From contig NZ_LR215023.1 in assembly GCF_900660615.1 (NCBI RefSeq), positions 806,001 to 870,000 on the forward strand: a stretch of DNA of 64,000 bases. Direction: 5' to 3'. A model generated the notes under the pieces. The model made no database searches. It worked only from the letters and a program-made list of their open reading frames with translations, and had not been told where the DNA came from. A program made the position numbers and the translations under genes. Shown in pieces: positions 22,753-35,409 of the stretch. This DNA is from Malacoplasma iowae. Its GTDB lineage: Bacteria > Bacillota_I > Bacilli_A > Mycoplasmatales > Mycoplasmoidaceae. The stretch's first letter is position 1; the number at the start of each line of letters is the position of its first letter.

Positions 22753-24642
22753 TTAATCTTCTTGATCTATTTTGTCACTCTTTGAGTTACTAAGTTGATA
22801 ATAAAAACCTTTTTTAGCAATTAGTTGATCATGGTTTCCCATCTCAATTATTTCACCATTTTTGATTACAACAATTTTATCTGCATTTCTTATTGTACTT
22901 AATCTATGAGCTATAACAAATGATGTTTTATTTTTAATTAATTTCAACATTGCATCTTGAACAACAATTTCTGTTCTAGTATCAATGTTTGATGTGGCTT
23001 CATCAAGAATTAAAATACTTGATGGTGAGAGCATTGCTCTAGCTATTGCTATTAATTGTTTTTGACCTTGAGATAATTCACTAGCATTTTCTGTTAGTTG
23101 AGTTTCATATCCATTCTCTAATTGCATTATAAAATTATGACAATTAGCAATTTTAGCAACATTTATAATTTCTTCATCAGTTGCATCTTTTTTTGCATAC
23201 CTAATATTTTCTTTTACTGTATCTGAAAATAAATAAGTATCTTGTAAAACTACAGAAACTTGTTTTCTTAAACTGGATTTAACCATTGTTTTTATACTAT
23301 GACCATCAAAAAGAATATCCCCATCATTAATATCATAAAATTTAGTTAATAAATTTATAATTGTTGTTTTACCACTTCCTGTTGGTCCAACGATTGCAAT
23401 TGTTTCTCCAGGTTCCGCTGTTAAATTAATGTTTTTTAAAACAGGTTTATTTTCAATATAACCAAAGTTTAAATTTTTAATTTCAACTTTTCCTTTTAAA
23501 CTATCAACATTATATTTTTCAATTTCTAAATCTTCATTTGGTAAATAAAACATTTCATTAGTTCTAACACTACCTGCAAGTGCTGCTTGAAGTGATGCTA
23601 TCATACCAATAATGTTGTTTACAGTTTGAGTTAAATTTCTTGATGCCAACATAAACGATGTGATTAATGCAATTCCTTTTTCTAAAACAATTTCATTTGA
23701 TTGACTATAATCTATTTTTTGAAATAAATCACTACCAAATGGAGTTTTAGTTGTAATAAAAACCATTCCAATAACAATAACAACAATAATTAAAAATGTA
23801 TTGATAAAATTCATTCAAGGAATCATGATTCCACTCATACTTTGCGCTTTTTCAGCTTCTTTGTTTAAAGTGGCATTGATTTTTTCAAATTGAGCTTCAG
23901 TGTTTTTTTGTTGGCTAAATAAGTTTACTATATTTTGACCTGAAATAATTTCTTCAATATATCCATTCATTCTTCCAAGTTCTTTTTGTTGTCTATAAAA
24001 AGCTGGTATAGATTTTTTTGATAAGAATCATATGTATAGTAATAGGAATGGAAAACATGCAATTATTATTAATGCCATATATGGTGAAATAAAAAACATT
24101 AATATAATCATTCCAACTAATGTTGTAAAACCAAACATTAACTGACCAAAATTTTGAGAAATAAAAATAACAAGGTTAAATACATCATTAATCAAAATAC
24201 TCATTATGTCACCACTTTCGTGAGTGTCATAGTATTGTAATTTAAGCATTTGTAATTTATTAAATAAATCCATCCTTAAATGGTAACCGATCCTTTGGGC
24301 CACATAGGTCATAAAGAAATTCATAATGAAATTGGTTAATGCATTTAAAAAGAATCCAACTAATACTAAAATAGAAAAAGTTAAAAGAGTTTTTCAAGCT
24401 ACTTCATTTGATATATAGTTTTGTAAAACAGTACTAAGGTATCCAACTCCTATAATTACAAGAATATTACAGATAGTTGATAAAGTAGATGACATAAAAG
24501 CAATTCAAAAAGCTTTCTTAGAAAACTTTATATACTTATAACAAAGTTTTATAGCTATTCATAAACTAGATTGTTTTTTAACAGGAGCAACTGTAGTAAC
24601 ACTTGTTGTTTGATCACTTGCTGTATTAACATTAACTTTCAT
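22753..24642 (-). CDS. ABC exporter half-transporter, second subunit
   Basis: 629 residues: a six-helix type I exporter membrane domain followed by an ATPase with Walker A GPTGSGKTT, signature ELSQGQKQL and Walker B SILILDEATSNID. The catalytic Glu (DEATS) is present. The start ATG at 24642 lies two bases from the stop of the upstream partner with its GGAGGTG site inside that gene's end. A non-hydrophobic 30-residue N-terminal extension rich in Thr/Val/Ser precedes the first helix. Together with the partner it should form a heterodimeric lipid, drug or peptide exporter; substrate unknown. Confidence 0.93.
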
Positions 24643-24643
24643 G

Positions 24644-26371
24644 TTACTTAACACCTCCTTGTGACATTGCTATTTCTTTGTATAATTCACAATTTTTCAT
24701 TAGGTTATTGTGGTTTCCATAACCAACCATTTTCCCTTTTTCTAAAACAATAATTTTATCAGCTTTAGAAATAGCACTAATTCTTTGACCAATTAAAAAA
24801 ATTGTTGTGTTTTTATATTTTCTAATTGCTTGTTGAACTTTAGCTTCAGTTATCATATCAAGGGCACTTGTTGAATCATCAAGAATTAATATTTTAGGTT
24901 TTTTAATTAATGCTCTTGCGATTGAAATTCTTTGTTTTTGTCCACCAGATAAATTTGTACCTCTTTGTTCAACAATTGCATCAAATCTTCCATCTTTAGA
25001 ATTAATAAATTCCATCGCTTGAGCAAATTCACAAGCTTCTGTCATTTCTTCTTCAGATGCATCTTCTTTACCATATTTTAAATTAGTTGCTATTGTACCT
25101 GAAAATAATAAACTTTTTTGTGGGGAAACACCAATACTATTTCTTAAAGAATCATAATTTATTTCTCTAACATCTTTGTTTGAAATTAATACTTGACCTT
25201 TGGTGACATCATACATTCTAGTAATTAAGTTTACTAAAGTAGTTTTACCACTACCTGTTGGACCTATAATACCTATCATTTCACCAGGTTTAGCTTCAAA
25301 AGAAATATTTCTTAGTGCATATTCTGTTTCTTCATTAGCAAAATATTTAAAACTTACATCATTGAATTTAACATGTGATGTTTCAATCATATTATCTGAC
25401 TGATTTCTTTCAATTGAAGGTTTTGATGCAAATATTGCATTTATTCTGTCACATGATGCTTTTGTATAAGCAATATTTATTAATACTGTGACCATTAAAA
25501 TTAGCCCTAAAACAACTAAAGAAGAAATTTGAATTATTGAAGCAATTATTGCACTACTATGTAAATTAACAGAATCTTTTGATGCACCAATTGAAATAAT
25601 TATAAGAACTGTTGAAATTTGAACTAAAAAGAAAATAATAGGAATAATTGAAACAATTCATCTACCTGCGATTGTTGATGTTTTTGTTAATTTACTATTT
25701 TGAGCATCAAATTTTTCAATTTGTTCTTTTTGTAAATTGAATGCTTTAACAACTCTTACACCAAGTAAATTTTCTCTCATCACCCCGTTAGTTTTATCCA
25801 TTAGTTTTTGTTGTTTTCTAAAATATGGAATTGCAACGTAGAAGATAATAGAAATTATTGTGATTAAAACTACTACAATAGCTAGGAAAATAAATCCTAT
25901 TCAATATAAGTTTATTTGATTTCCTAAAACAAATATTGCAACTAATCCTCCAAAAAATAAAAGTGATGATCTTAACACGATTCTTAAAGATAGAATTAGT
26001 GTGTTTTGAAAAAACATAATATCATTAGTTATTCTTGTAATTAATGATGGTGTTGTAAAATGATCAATTTCTTTAAATGTTAAAGATTGAATATGCTTAA
26101 AAGCACTAACCCTAATATGACTTCCCAGTCTTACCCCAACTCTAGCTGTTGTATATGTGGATATAGTCCCACATATAAAACCAAAAATCGCAGCAGCAAG
26201 CATTATACCGCCAAGTTCTAAAACTCTAACCAATGTTACATTTGGATTTAGAACTTGAAATAATAAGAACGGTTGAACAACATCTGCAACAACTTGCAAA
26301 ATAGTTAAAATAAAACTAATAAAAGTTAATCATAAGTCTTTACCTTTTAAAAACTTTAATAGCTTTATCAT
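24644..26371 (-). CDS. ABC exporter half-transporter, first subunit
   Basis: 575 residues: six-helix membrane domain then ATPase with Walker A GPTGSGKTT, signature NLSGGQKQR and Walker B ILILDDSTSALD. The residue after the Walker B Asp is Asp rather than the catalytic Glu, the sign of a degenerate site; the partner has a normal Glu but a changed signature (SQGQ). This pairing is the asymmetry known from heterodimeric exporters such as LmrCD/BmrCD and supports assembly of the two. ATG at 26371 follows GGGGGA. Last codons hold the ribosome site of the second subunit. Confidence 0.93.
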
Positions 26372-26383
26372 TAATTCCCCCAA

Positions 26384-26389
26384 ATTATA
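26384..26389 (-). promoter_or_regulatory. -10 box of the ABC exporter operon
   Basis: TATAAT on the minus strand between the hairpin at 26400-26439 and the GGGGGA ribosome site. Confidence 0.4.
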
Positions 26390-26399
26390 TACATAAAAC

Positions 26400-26439
26400 A
26401 ATAAATTAATCACTAGGTTTCCCAAGTGATTAATTTATT
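26400..26439 (-). terminator. Long stem-loop between lipoprotein and ABC operon
   Basis: 15-bp perfect arms AATAAATTAATCACT/AGTGATTAATTTATT with a 10-base loop. Probably ends transcription from the lipoprotein gene; it also sits directly upstream of the ABC promoter. Confidence 0.7.
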
Positions 26440-26485
26440 TAATTATTATAATACTTTTTATTAAAACAGATATACTAATTTGATG

Positions 26486-26519
26486 GTTGTTATAAATCAA
26501 AAAATACTTTTATAACAAC
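26486..26519 (-). terminator. First hairpin after the 921-residue lipoprotein gene
   Basis: 11-bp arms GTTGTTATAAA/TTTATAACAAC around a 12-base A-rich loop, about 50 bases past the stop. No good U-tract follows, so termination may depend on the second hairpin at 26400-26439. Confidence 0.5.
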
Positions 26520-26571
26520 ATAAATATCATTTATTTTTTACAAATTATTTTTTATTTTATAAAACATATAA

Positions 26572-29337
26572 CTATACAATTCAATCATTATAGAATGTTT
26601 CATTAACTAAAGTTGAATATGAAATACCAGCTTTTAAATAAGAACCTGTTTGTGAGTATAAATAGTCAACAAATTCTTTTTTATTGTTATATGTTTTAAA
26701 AGGTAAATATGAACTAACCATAAAAGTAAAATTTGTTACATTAACATTAATGTTAAACTTTGTTGCTATACCAAAAAGAATTTTAACACTTAAAGGAATA
26801 ATAGTTGTTTGGTCTGTAAAATCAGAAATTTGATTTAACATAATAAATGGTTTATATTGTGAATTTTTAAACACAGTATCATAGTCTTTTATCAACTCTT
26901 CTCCTAATTGTTCTTGTGTTAAACTATTTGTTAAATTATAACTATTCAATACCACTTCAACATTATTACTTGTTTTTACTTTATATTCAGTAAGAACATC
27001 TTTTTTTGAATTTGTTTTAACCTTGTTTTTAAATTCTTTATTTAAAGTTATTTTTCAATCATATGGAATGTTATTTATATATAAATCATTATTATAAACA
27101 AGTCCATCTGTTATTTCATTTTTATTATCAATTACAGAAACGTTTTGGTAAAAATTATGTTGTTGTGTTAAAAACTCAATAAATAATTTAGTAAATCCAA
27201 AGTAATTATCTGTTGATTTATATTGACTAACAATAGATTTTACACCACCAGGTAAGTTTAATCTAAAACCTGATACTGTTGGAACACTATATCCAAAAAA
27301 TTCTTTTGAACCAATATTTTGTGGGTTAAGTCAAATTTGTTGATCTTTAGCTGTGTTTGTAAATTCAATTGAATCTCCAATAGTAAAATCTATATGTTGT
27401 GGAATAAATCCAAATATATCCTTTTTATCAAAAATATATCATTCTTTACCTATGTCATTATTTAAATTTAATAAACCCTTACCAACTTCTTTAACTTTTT
27501 TTTCAATTTCATTAGTATTTAATCCAAAGTCTTTTAAATTAAGTTTATTTGGAAGTAAATCAACTATTGGTTTTAATTCTCATTTAAATTCTTTAGTTAT
27601 TTGATATGTTGTAGAAAAATCAAAAGTAAATTCATTTTTTTCTTTATCAAATTTAAAATTCTTAAATTCACTCTTGCCATTATCAAAATTACTTAGTAAA
27701 CCTTGTGTTAAAGAATAGAAAACTTTACTAAAAATAGCATTTAAATTATCTTCAGTGAAATTTGTATTCTTAGTTATTAAAACGTCAATAACCTTTTTAA
27801 TAGTTTCATTTGGGATAAGAGTATTTAAGATTTTAATCAATTCATCTTTGTGTTTAAAAATAACATTGATTAAGTTATTAGATAATTCACCACTTTCAAT
27901 AATTTTTACTAATAAATTAACTAGTGGTTTTATATTTTCTGGTAATTTATTAATTAATTCTTTTACACCTGGTTTTGTTAAAGCTGTTTTAACAAAATCA
28001 TATATGTTTTGGCCAGATAATAAACTTTTTACTAAATCTACAATGAAAAGATATTTATCACTAGAATTACCAATAAGTCCAATTAATGAGTTAATTTGAT
28101 CTACAATGTTTTTTTGTTCTTGTTCAGGTAAATTAGGTTTTACTAAATCTAAAATATTTTCAGCTACTGATAATATTAATTGATTGTTGCCTACTAAATC
28201 CTTAATAAGTTCTAAAATGTATTGTTTATCTTCTTGAATAACTTGTACAACAGATTTATCTTTATTTAGTAAGTCTGTAATTAATTTATTTATATTATCA
28301 CTTAAATTCACTACATTAAATTTACTTAATAGTGTTAATACACCAGAAGCATTTTTAGATATAAATGATTCAAGACTATCTTTTTCAGATATTGATTTAA
28401 ATAAATTATTTATCATGACCAAGACATTTTTATATTGATTTTGATTATTTAAAAATTGTTGTTGAAGTTCTTTTTTAAATTGTTCATCTGTTTTGCTTTT
28501 TAAAATATCATTAACTGTTTTATTTGATAAAACATCTTTATAATCAGAATCAGTTGTTAAATATAAGAATTCTTTTTTGAAATTATAAGAAAATTGATTA
28601 GATGTAAATGTAAAGTTGTTAAGAGTAAAATTTCCTAACTCTTTATCTTTTTGGTCTTTAAAAATAAAATTTACATTATTGAATTTTAATCCCAAAAAGT
28701 ATCTATTATTAACACTATTAATAGAAAAAGATGGAATTTGATTTTCAAATGAAATTTTTAAAGTGTATTTAGAATTAGAAATTAATTCATATGTATTAGA
28801 TAATAATTTAAAAGTTTGGTTTTTGTTTTCTTCGTTAATTACATCAATTGATAAGCTCAAACTAACTTGTTTTTTGATTTCTTTTGATTTAGTTTTAACA
28901 TCAGAAACTTTTATAGTTGGTTCATCGTTTAATTTAAGTGAAAAAGCTCGTTTGTTATCCCTAAAAATAGAATTAATAAAACTATACAAATCTCCTTTAA
29001 TTCCTTCTTCAGATACAAGATTTATATATTCATTATCAATATTGTAATTTAAGAAATTACTTATACTTTCTAATTTATCATAAGTTGTTTTATCTCTTGT
29101 ATCAACTATATCAACATGGACTGGTTTTGAGATAAATTCAATTATCTTATTATCAATTGTTCCATTATATCTATTATCATTTATTGAACCACCTATATTT
29201 GGGTTTCAATCATTATTATTACTTCCATTTTGTCCTGTATTCAAAGTGTTATTATTGCTACATGACGCTAATGGTACTATTACCAAAGATATTGGCAACA
29301 AGCCTATTGCCAATTTTTTAAATATTCTCTTTTTCAT
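26572..29337 (-). CDS. Large surface lipoprotein, paralogue of the one at 9921-12908
   Basis: 921 residues with signal peptide and lipobox PLASC (Cys26), so a predicted surface lipoprotein. An Asn/Gly-rich linker follows. The beta module ending SVNNRYFLGLKFNNVNFIF matches the first lipoprotein's SNNRYFLGVSFDNVEF; the helical middle repeats units such as LLVKIIESGELSNNLINVIF and LIKDLVGNNQLILSVAENI; the C-terminal domain also corresponds. It lacks the proline-rich hexapeptide repeats of its paralogue. RBS AAGGAAG lies before the ATG. Function unknown. Confidence 0.85.
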
Positions 29338-29445
29338 AATTTTTACTTCCTTTGCCTATATGTATAAATAGGTTAAATACAATTTATCACAATAATTTGT
29401 TTTTTCTATATGTTTCGTTTTTAATAAAATTAATTATATTATTTT

Positions 29446-32400
29446 TTATTCCAAGTAATTAATAACTACTTTTAAATTTGTTCTTTTCAATGAAATAACC
29501 ATAATAGCAAAATTAACTAATAAAATTGCAATTATTGATAAAGCGCCATAAAGATATGGCAATCAAGAAATAGATGCACTAATGAATATTGACGAAATTC
29601 CATACACTAAAAATTGTATTATAAACGTTGTACCTACAAATAATGCAAATCCCAATAACAATCCAACTAAAATAATTGGTAAATATGTAAATAAAATACT
29701 TAAAATATTTTCTTTATCTGAATATCCCAATGTTTTTAAAACTGAAATTATTTTTTTAATGTCACTCATCATTAATGAAGTTAAAACAAATATCATAATT
29801 ATGATTATTGGTGCTACTATAGACATCCCAATAATTTGAACAATTTTAATTGTATTAACAATGCTCACATAAACTTGTGTTATTGATAAATTATTATCTA
29901 GTCCAGATAAATTAACATTGATTGGTGTTGCACCAAATATACTAATAATAAATTGTGACATTGATTCATCAGATGGGTATTCTTTTACTAATGTACTTGC
30001 AATTGTATTAAATTTTGAAAGATCAGCTTCATTTATAAAACTATTGTTTTGTGGTGATACTAATTGAAATAAAAGTTCATTTTGTCTAATCCTTAAGTTT
30101 TGATAATTCATTTCACTTTTTTTACCTGGATCTTGTCATTCTTCTTGTTTTGAATAATTTAACAAACTATTTCTGTCAAATTTAGAAATATTTGGTCAAG
30201 ACCCTATAGAACTATAGAAAACTAAACTATTGTTTAATAGTATAGGATTATTAGAGTTTGAAATTATGCCGTTGAAAGGAACATAACCACTCTTAATTAA
30301 TTTATCATTTGATACATAGTTTCTTTTAATTTTATCTCTTTCTGTTATTTGATTATTTAAATAAACTTTTGCACCTTGGTCTTGATTAGATAAATTTAAG
30401 TTTAATCCTATTGCTTCATTTGCTGATTTTTGTGATGTATAAAATTCTTCACCAAATGAACTTGTTGCAATTACAACAACTTTAAATGATTTAATTTTTG
30501 CTGCTTCATACTTTGATATATCAATATTTTGATTAGATAATATTTTTTCACTATATCTATAATATGAATTTTTAACACTAAAGTTGATAATGTCCCCAAC
30601 TTTTATTCTATATTTATAAGCAGCACCATTATTAACAATTATTGTATTTGGTTCTTTTAAAAGATTATTAATCATTTGAGATTTATCATTTCTTAATTGA
30701 ATCATTTTTGATTCTGGATTAATACCAACAATTTTTATATCTAATGGATTTTTTTGTAGCACCGTTGATGCATCTATATATGTAAACGTTTCTGAATTAT
30801 TATCATATGGAACTATTCCAAAAGAAAGTTTAACATCCTTGTTACTTAATTCTTCAACTCCATAAACCTCACCAATAAATTTTAAAAATTTTGAATTAAA
30901 TTTAATTTTTGATGGATCTAGTGTAGTTTGATCAACCACAGCATTTGAATTTAATATATATGTGTTTGATGTTTGGTCATATAAAATAAATTTATTTTCA
31001 TCTAAATCTTTTTTAATATATTTATTATTAGACTCATAAATGGCTTTTAAAAAATTATTGCTTTGTGTTTCAACTTTTGCAACCAATTCAGGAGATAAAC
31101 TTTCTTTAACAAATTGTCATGGATTAATTCCAATAGTTGAAAAATTAAAATCAAGCAATCATTTACTTAATACAACATTTTGAGAAAAGTTTAAATCACG
31201 CTCTAACATTAAATTTGCATTGTAAGAAGGTAATAAAATATTTCCAAAATAAATTTCATTTCCATTAGCATCTTTTTTTGGCTCATTTGTAACAGGATCA
31301 TAAATTTTTAATTCTTCTAATTTGTAAGGATAATTATAAATTGATGGTGTTTCATATTTTGTTTTGTTAACCATTCCTTTATAAATTGGGTAAATTCCTT
31401 TTTCTGGATCACTAAATCCAAGTTCACTATATTTTTGATATTTATATAACCCACTTTGTTCTGTTGGTGTTGTTAAATCAAATTTGTAATTATATTGTTT
31501 ATTTATAGAAGTGTTGTATTGTGACTCTTCAAATTTTTCTCTTAAAACAATAGAACCTGTTATAAACGCTAAACCTATAGAACATAATAATGTATAAAAC
31601 ACAAATCTACCTATATTACTAAATGAAAGATTTAATCTAAATTTAAATAATGGGCTATCCATATTACTATATAAACTAAATTTACTTCATCCCAATATTT
31701 TATTAGCTTTCATTTCAGTGTTTTGAGATATTAATTGAGATATAGGAGTTTTAAATCTAATAGTCAATATTATGTAACTAAAAATGAAAAACAAAATAAA
31801 TGAAATAATAAATGTTCCAAAAAAAGTTAGAATCGAAAATGCTGATAAACTAATAGATATAAATCAATATGTAGAAACAACTTGTAAGAATTGTGTTTGT
31901 AAAAATAGTGCTGCAATATAACCAAATATACCTGCAATTAATGAAACAAACATTCCAAATAATGATATTCCAAAAGTAATTCTTAAATTGCTAAATCCAT
32001 TAGCTTTAATAATTGCTAATTGAACTAAATTTCTATTAATATATGTTTTAACCAATAGATATGTTAAATATATACCCACAACCACAAGAATTACAATTAC
32101 AGTTATTGCAATAGATGAGATATATAATTTTATTTGATTTGGCAAAACAATTCTAAAAGTTAAAATATTTTTATTGTTTTTAAAATCTCCAATATTATAT
32201 ACAAGATTAGAATTTGAGTTTTGATTAAATTCACTTTTATAAATCTTATTTAAATTATTTATATATTTATTGGTTTCTTGATAGCTACCTTTATCTATTT
32301 GAGCTGCATAGTATTTGTTTTCGAAAATAGTTGGCTGAGTATTTAAAATAGATTTATAACCTTGTTCGTCTACATATAATAATATTTCATTTTTTGGGTT

Positions 32401-34242
32401 AATAATTAAACTTTCTAGAGAGCTTGAAGGATAAACCATCTCGGGTGAAATACCAGAACCTATAATGACAAAAGTTAATGTATTAACTTTAAAATAATAT
32501 CTAGAATCAAGATTTGCTAGTCATTTTTTAAAGTCGTCACTTGTTTTGTTTAATGCTTCTTGTCATACATATCTAGGTAATACATTTTTATTATTTGTAA
32601 CCAAATATTTTTCTGGAACCACTGTTGCAAAACTATATGGATTAAACATACTAAAAGTATTGTTAGTTGGAAAAGTGTCAACACCATCAAGATAACTAGT
32701 TTTAATATCTATTCTTTGATATTTAGTTTCAACCAATTCTTGTTTAGTGATATTTGGTTGATATATTGCAAAAAATTCAGAATAATTTTCATTGTTAACT
32801 GCTAATCCATCATTCAATGAATTTAAAACATTAACACCTTTATTGTAGACACTTTTTAAATATTCATTTCCAGTAGTAACCGAACCACTTAACATTAAAT
32901 AAAGTAAATTGTATAAATATGATTTATTATCACTTGTTATCACTACATCATTAATGGCATTAGCCATGTCTAGATATTTTGTGCTATTTTGTAATCTACT
33001 ACCATCTGAGTAAACAATTCTATCGATAGTTTCATTTCCTTTTCTTGAAACTAGGTAACTAATTGATGAATCTGAATATGGTAAAGTGAAAGATTTGTTT
33101 TTATTGTATGTTATGTTTTGATCATTCAAAAATTTTTCTGACAACAAATCATATTTGGAACTTAGTTCTTTATTTAATTTTTCAGATTCTTGTGATGCTA
33201 TTTTTTGCAATCAATTTTTTAATAGTTCATTCTTTTTCTCAAGATTATCTTTATTTTCAGCTTTTAAATTTTCGTCCAACCATGAATCTTTAATTAATAC
33301 TTTTTTATTTAAAATATTATCTTTTTGTTCTTTTGTATAAAATTTATCAATAACTTGTTTTTGGATTGAAGACAAATTATTATAGTTTAATGTTAAAGTA
33401 TAGAAATTTTCTTCTTTCATTTCAACATTTTTAAATAATGCATCATATAATTCTGCATATCTTGTAACTGATACTACATTTTTTAGTAATGTAGATGTTG
33501 GAAGGTTAACTATTCTATTTTTATAAGTTCCTTCTAAACCTGAAGTTGCAACTGTTGCATTATTTAAAGCATAAATATCTGTTCAGGTATTTTTATTTGC
33601 AACATAATTACTCTCATTAAATGTTATTAATTCATCTACTTGACCTGCAGTTTCATTAAAATAACCACCTAGTTTTAAATCTGAAATATTATTCCCCACA
33701 AATATTAAATTATTTGGATCAAACAATTTAATACCACTAGCATTTGCAAATGATCAGCCCAAAGCAAATCATTTAGTATGATCACTAGTATTTATATTTT
33801 TAGGAATAAAATCATTTTCACCATTTAAATTTGTAATAGTTGAACCATTTGCTCTTAAGATTCCTTTTTTACGGTATTCTCATGGTTTTGAATTAACTAG
33901 AGAATTAGAAAAATCATTTGGCGAATACGGGAAAAGAACATTGTTATTTTGTGAATCAGATGTCTGATAGACAAATTTTGAAACATATGTCTTTTGTTTA
34001 GTTGGAGTTAGTTTTTCATCAACAGAATAAATTGGTGCTGTTGTCTGATAGTTTTGTTCCACTATAGTATTAGCACTATTACCATATGCATTTATGGAAT
34101 TAATACTTGATTGCAAATTATCATTAAGAAATGATAAAGACAATGAACTAAAAATGATACTAAACAGAATAAAAACTAATGCTGTAATTAGCAAAAAAGA
34201 TGATTTGAATGATTTCAAAACGTTTTTCATCAACTCTTTCAT
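29446..34242 (-). CDS. Giant FtsX/MacB-type ABC transporter permease
   Basis: 1,598 residues read through many TGA Trp codons without TAA or TAG. One N-terminal helix (about 10-35), a large extracellular domain, a block of helices about residues 705-900, a second extracellular domain and a final block about 1460-1590. Both helix blocks contain the FtsX signature: AIIKANGFSNLRITFGISLF and VLKTLGYSDKENILSILF. This is the layout of the very large mollicute permeases normally paired with a LolD-like ATPase, but no such ATPase gene is adjacent here. ATG at 34242 is preferred over an upstream TTG because GGGAAG is correctly spaced. Substrate unknown; lipoprotein or lipid handling is possible. Confidence 0.85.
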
Positions 34243-34257
34243 TTTTAACTTCCCTAA

Positions 34258-34278
34258 TATCAATTACCAAAATTGATA
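34258..34278. promoter_or_regulatory. Palindrome just upstream of the permease ribosome site
   Basis: TATCAATT-ACCAA-AATTGATA, perfect 8-bp arms ending three bases before the GGGAAG site. Could be an operator or a hairpin that affects initiation; no family assignment possible. Confidence 0.3.
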
Positions 34279-34500
34279 TATTAAACGTATCATAAAAAAT
34301 CAAATTATTCAAAAGAATCGTGTTAATAAAAAAACTATAAAAAACCGTTATAAAAAATAAATTTTTTCGCTAAAAACTTAAAATTTATTTTGCGTGTTTT
34401 TTATGTTCGTTTTTTTCTTGTCATTAAAATTTATTGATTAAATTTAACAAAAAAAGTTTATAAATTAAAAAACTTAATTTAACAACTTTTAAACAGATAC

Positions 34501-35343
34501 TTAATTAATATGAAAGAAATTTTTTGCAATTTGCAAATCATTTTGAATGTTTTTTAATAATTCTTCAAATGAATTGAATTTTTGATTTTCTCTTATGAAT
34601 TTTAAAAGTTCAACCTTGATTTTTTTACCATATATATTTTCTGAAAAATTAAATATATATGTTTCAACAACTTCTAAACTTGATTCAACAGTTTTTGGAA
34701 TTCCAACAAAAGAAATGCTACTGTACCATTTTTTATCTACAAGTGTTTTTGATACATAACTTCCTGCTTTAATTTTTATTGTTTTATTTTGAACCATATT
34801 AGCTGTTGGAAAAAAATTTTTAGTTCCAATTTTTTTACCATGTATAACTTCACCATAATAATAAAAATTAAATGCTGATAATTTATTAGCTTTTTCAATT
34901 TCTCCATTTTCAATTAAAGATAGTATTTTATGTGTCGATATAACTTCATCATTATTTATACAATCAACATTAAAATATTTTTTTAATAAATTAACATCAC
35001 CGGTTTTATTTTTTCCAAAACGATAGTCAGATCCAACAATAATGTTTTTTATATTAATTTTTTTTAAATATTTTTCAATAAATTCAATAGCATCACAATT
35101 GTCTTCTAAGATATCAAAATAAAAAATAAATTCTGGTTTAAATTGTTTTAAGTTTTCTATTCTTTCATCTAAAGAATACATATTATAACTTTTTGAAGGG
35201 TTATTTTGAAAAATAAGAAAAGAAAAATTTTTATGTTTATTAATTAATTTTAGATGTCCATTATGAATTATGTTGAAATGTCCAATAATTAAATTATCAA
35301 CTTCATAATTAGTAGTTAAATTATTTAGGTTTACTATTTTCAT
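34501..35343 (-). CDS. ribF: Bifunctional riboflavin kinase / FAD synthetase
   Basis: 280 residues making FMN and FAD from riboflavin. The N-terminal adenylyltransferase domain has IGHFNIIHNGHLKLI (HxGH nucleotidyl-transfer motif) and VGSDYRFGKNKTGD; the C-terminal kinase domain starts near residue 160 with GEVIHGKKIGTKNFFPTANM. Length is slightly short of the usual 300-310. It is last in the leftward rpmG-pepP-ribF run, separated from pepP by a terminator hairpin. Confidence 0.93.
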   Translation of the reverse strand: MKIVNLNNLTTNYEVDNLIIGHFNIIHNGHLKLINKHKNFSFLIFQNNPSKSYNMYSLDERIENLKQFKPEFIFYFDILEDNCDAIEFIEKYLKKINIKNIIVGSDYRFGKNKTGDVNLLKKYFNVDCINNDEVISTHKILSLIENGEIEKANKLSAFNFYYYGEVIHGKKIGTKNFFPTANMVQNKTIKIKAGSYVSKTLVDKKWYSSISFVGIPKTVESSLEVVETYIFNFSENIYGKKIKVELLKFIRENQKFNSFEELLKNIQNDLQIAKNFFHIN

Positions 35344-35385
35344 AACAATATTAATTTTAATATAGTTTACAAATAAAAAAATAAA

Positions 35386-35409
35386 AATAGTCCTTTGAAT
35401 AGGACTATT
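35386..35409 (-). terminator. Terminator behind pepP
   Basis: 9-bp stem AATAGTCCT/AGGACTATT with a 6-base loop, overlapping the pepP stop and followed on the minus strand by TTTTTATTTTTTTATTT. Confidence 0.85.

Noticed and set aside
29446-34242. Several separate short membrane-protein genes
   Set aside because: The pieces share one frame and are separated only by TGA codons, which code for Trp here; they form one giant permease.
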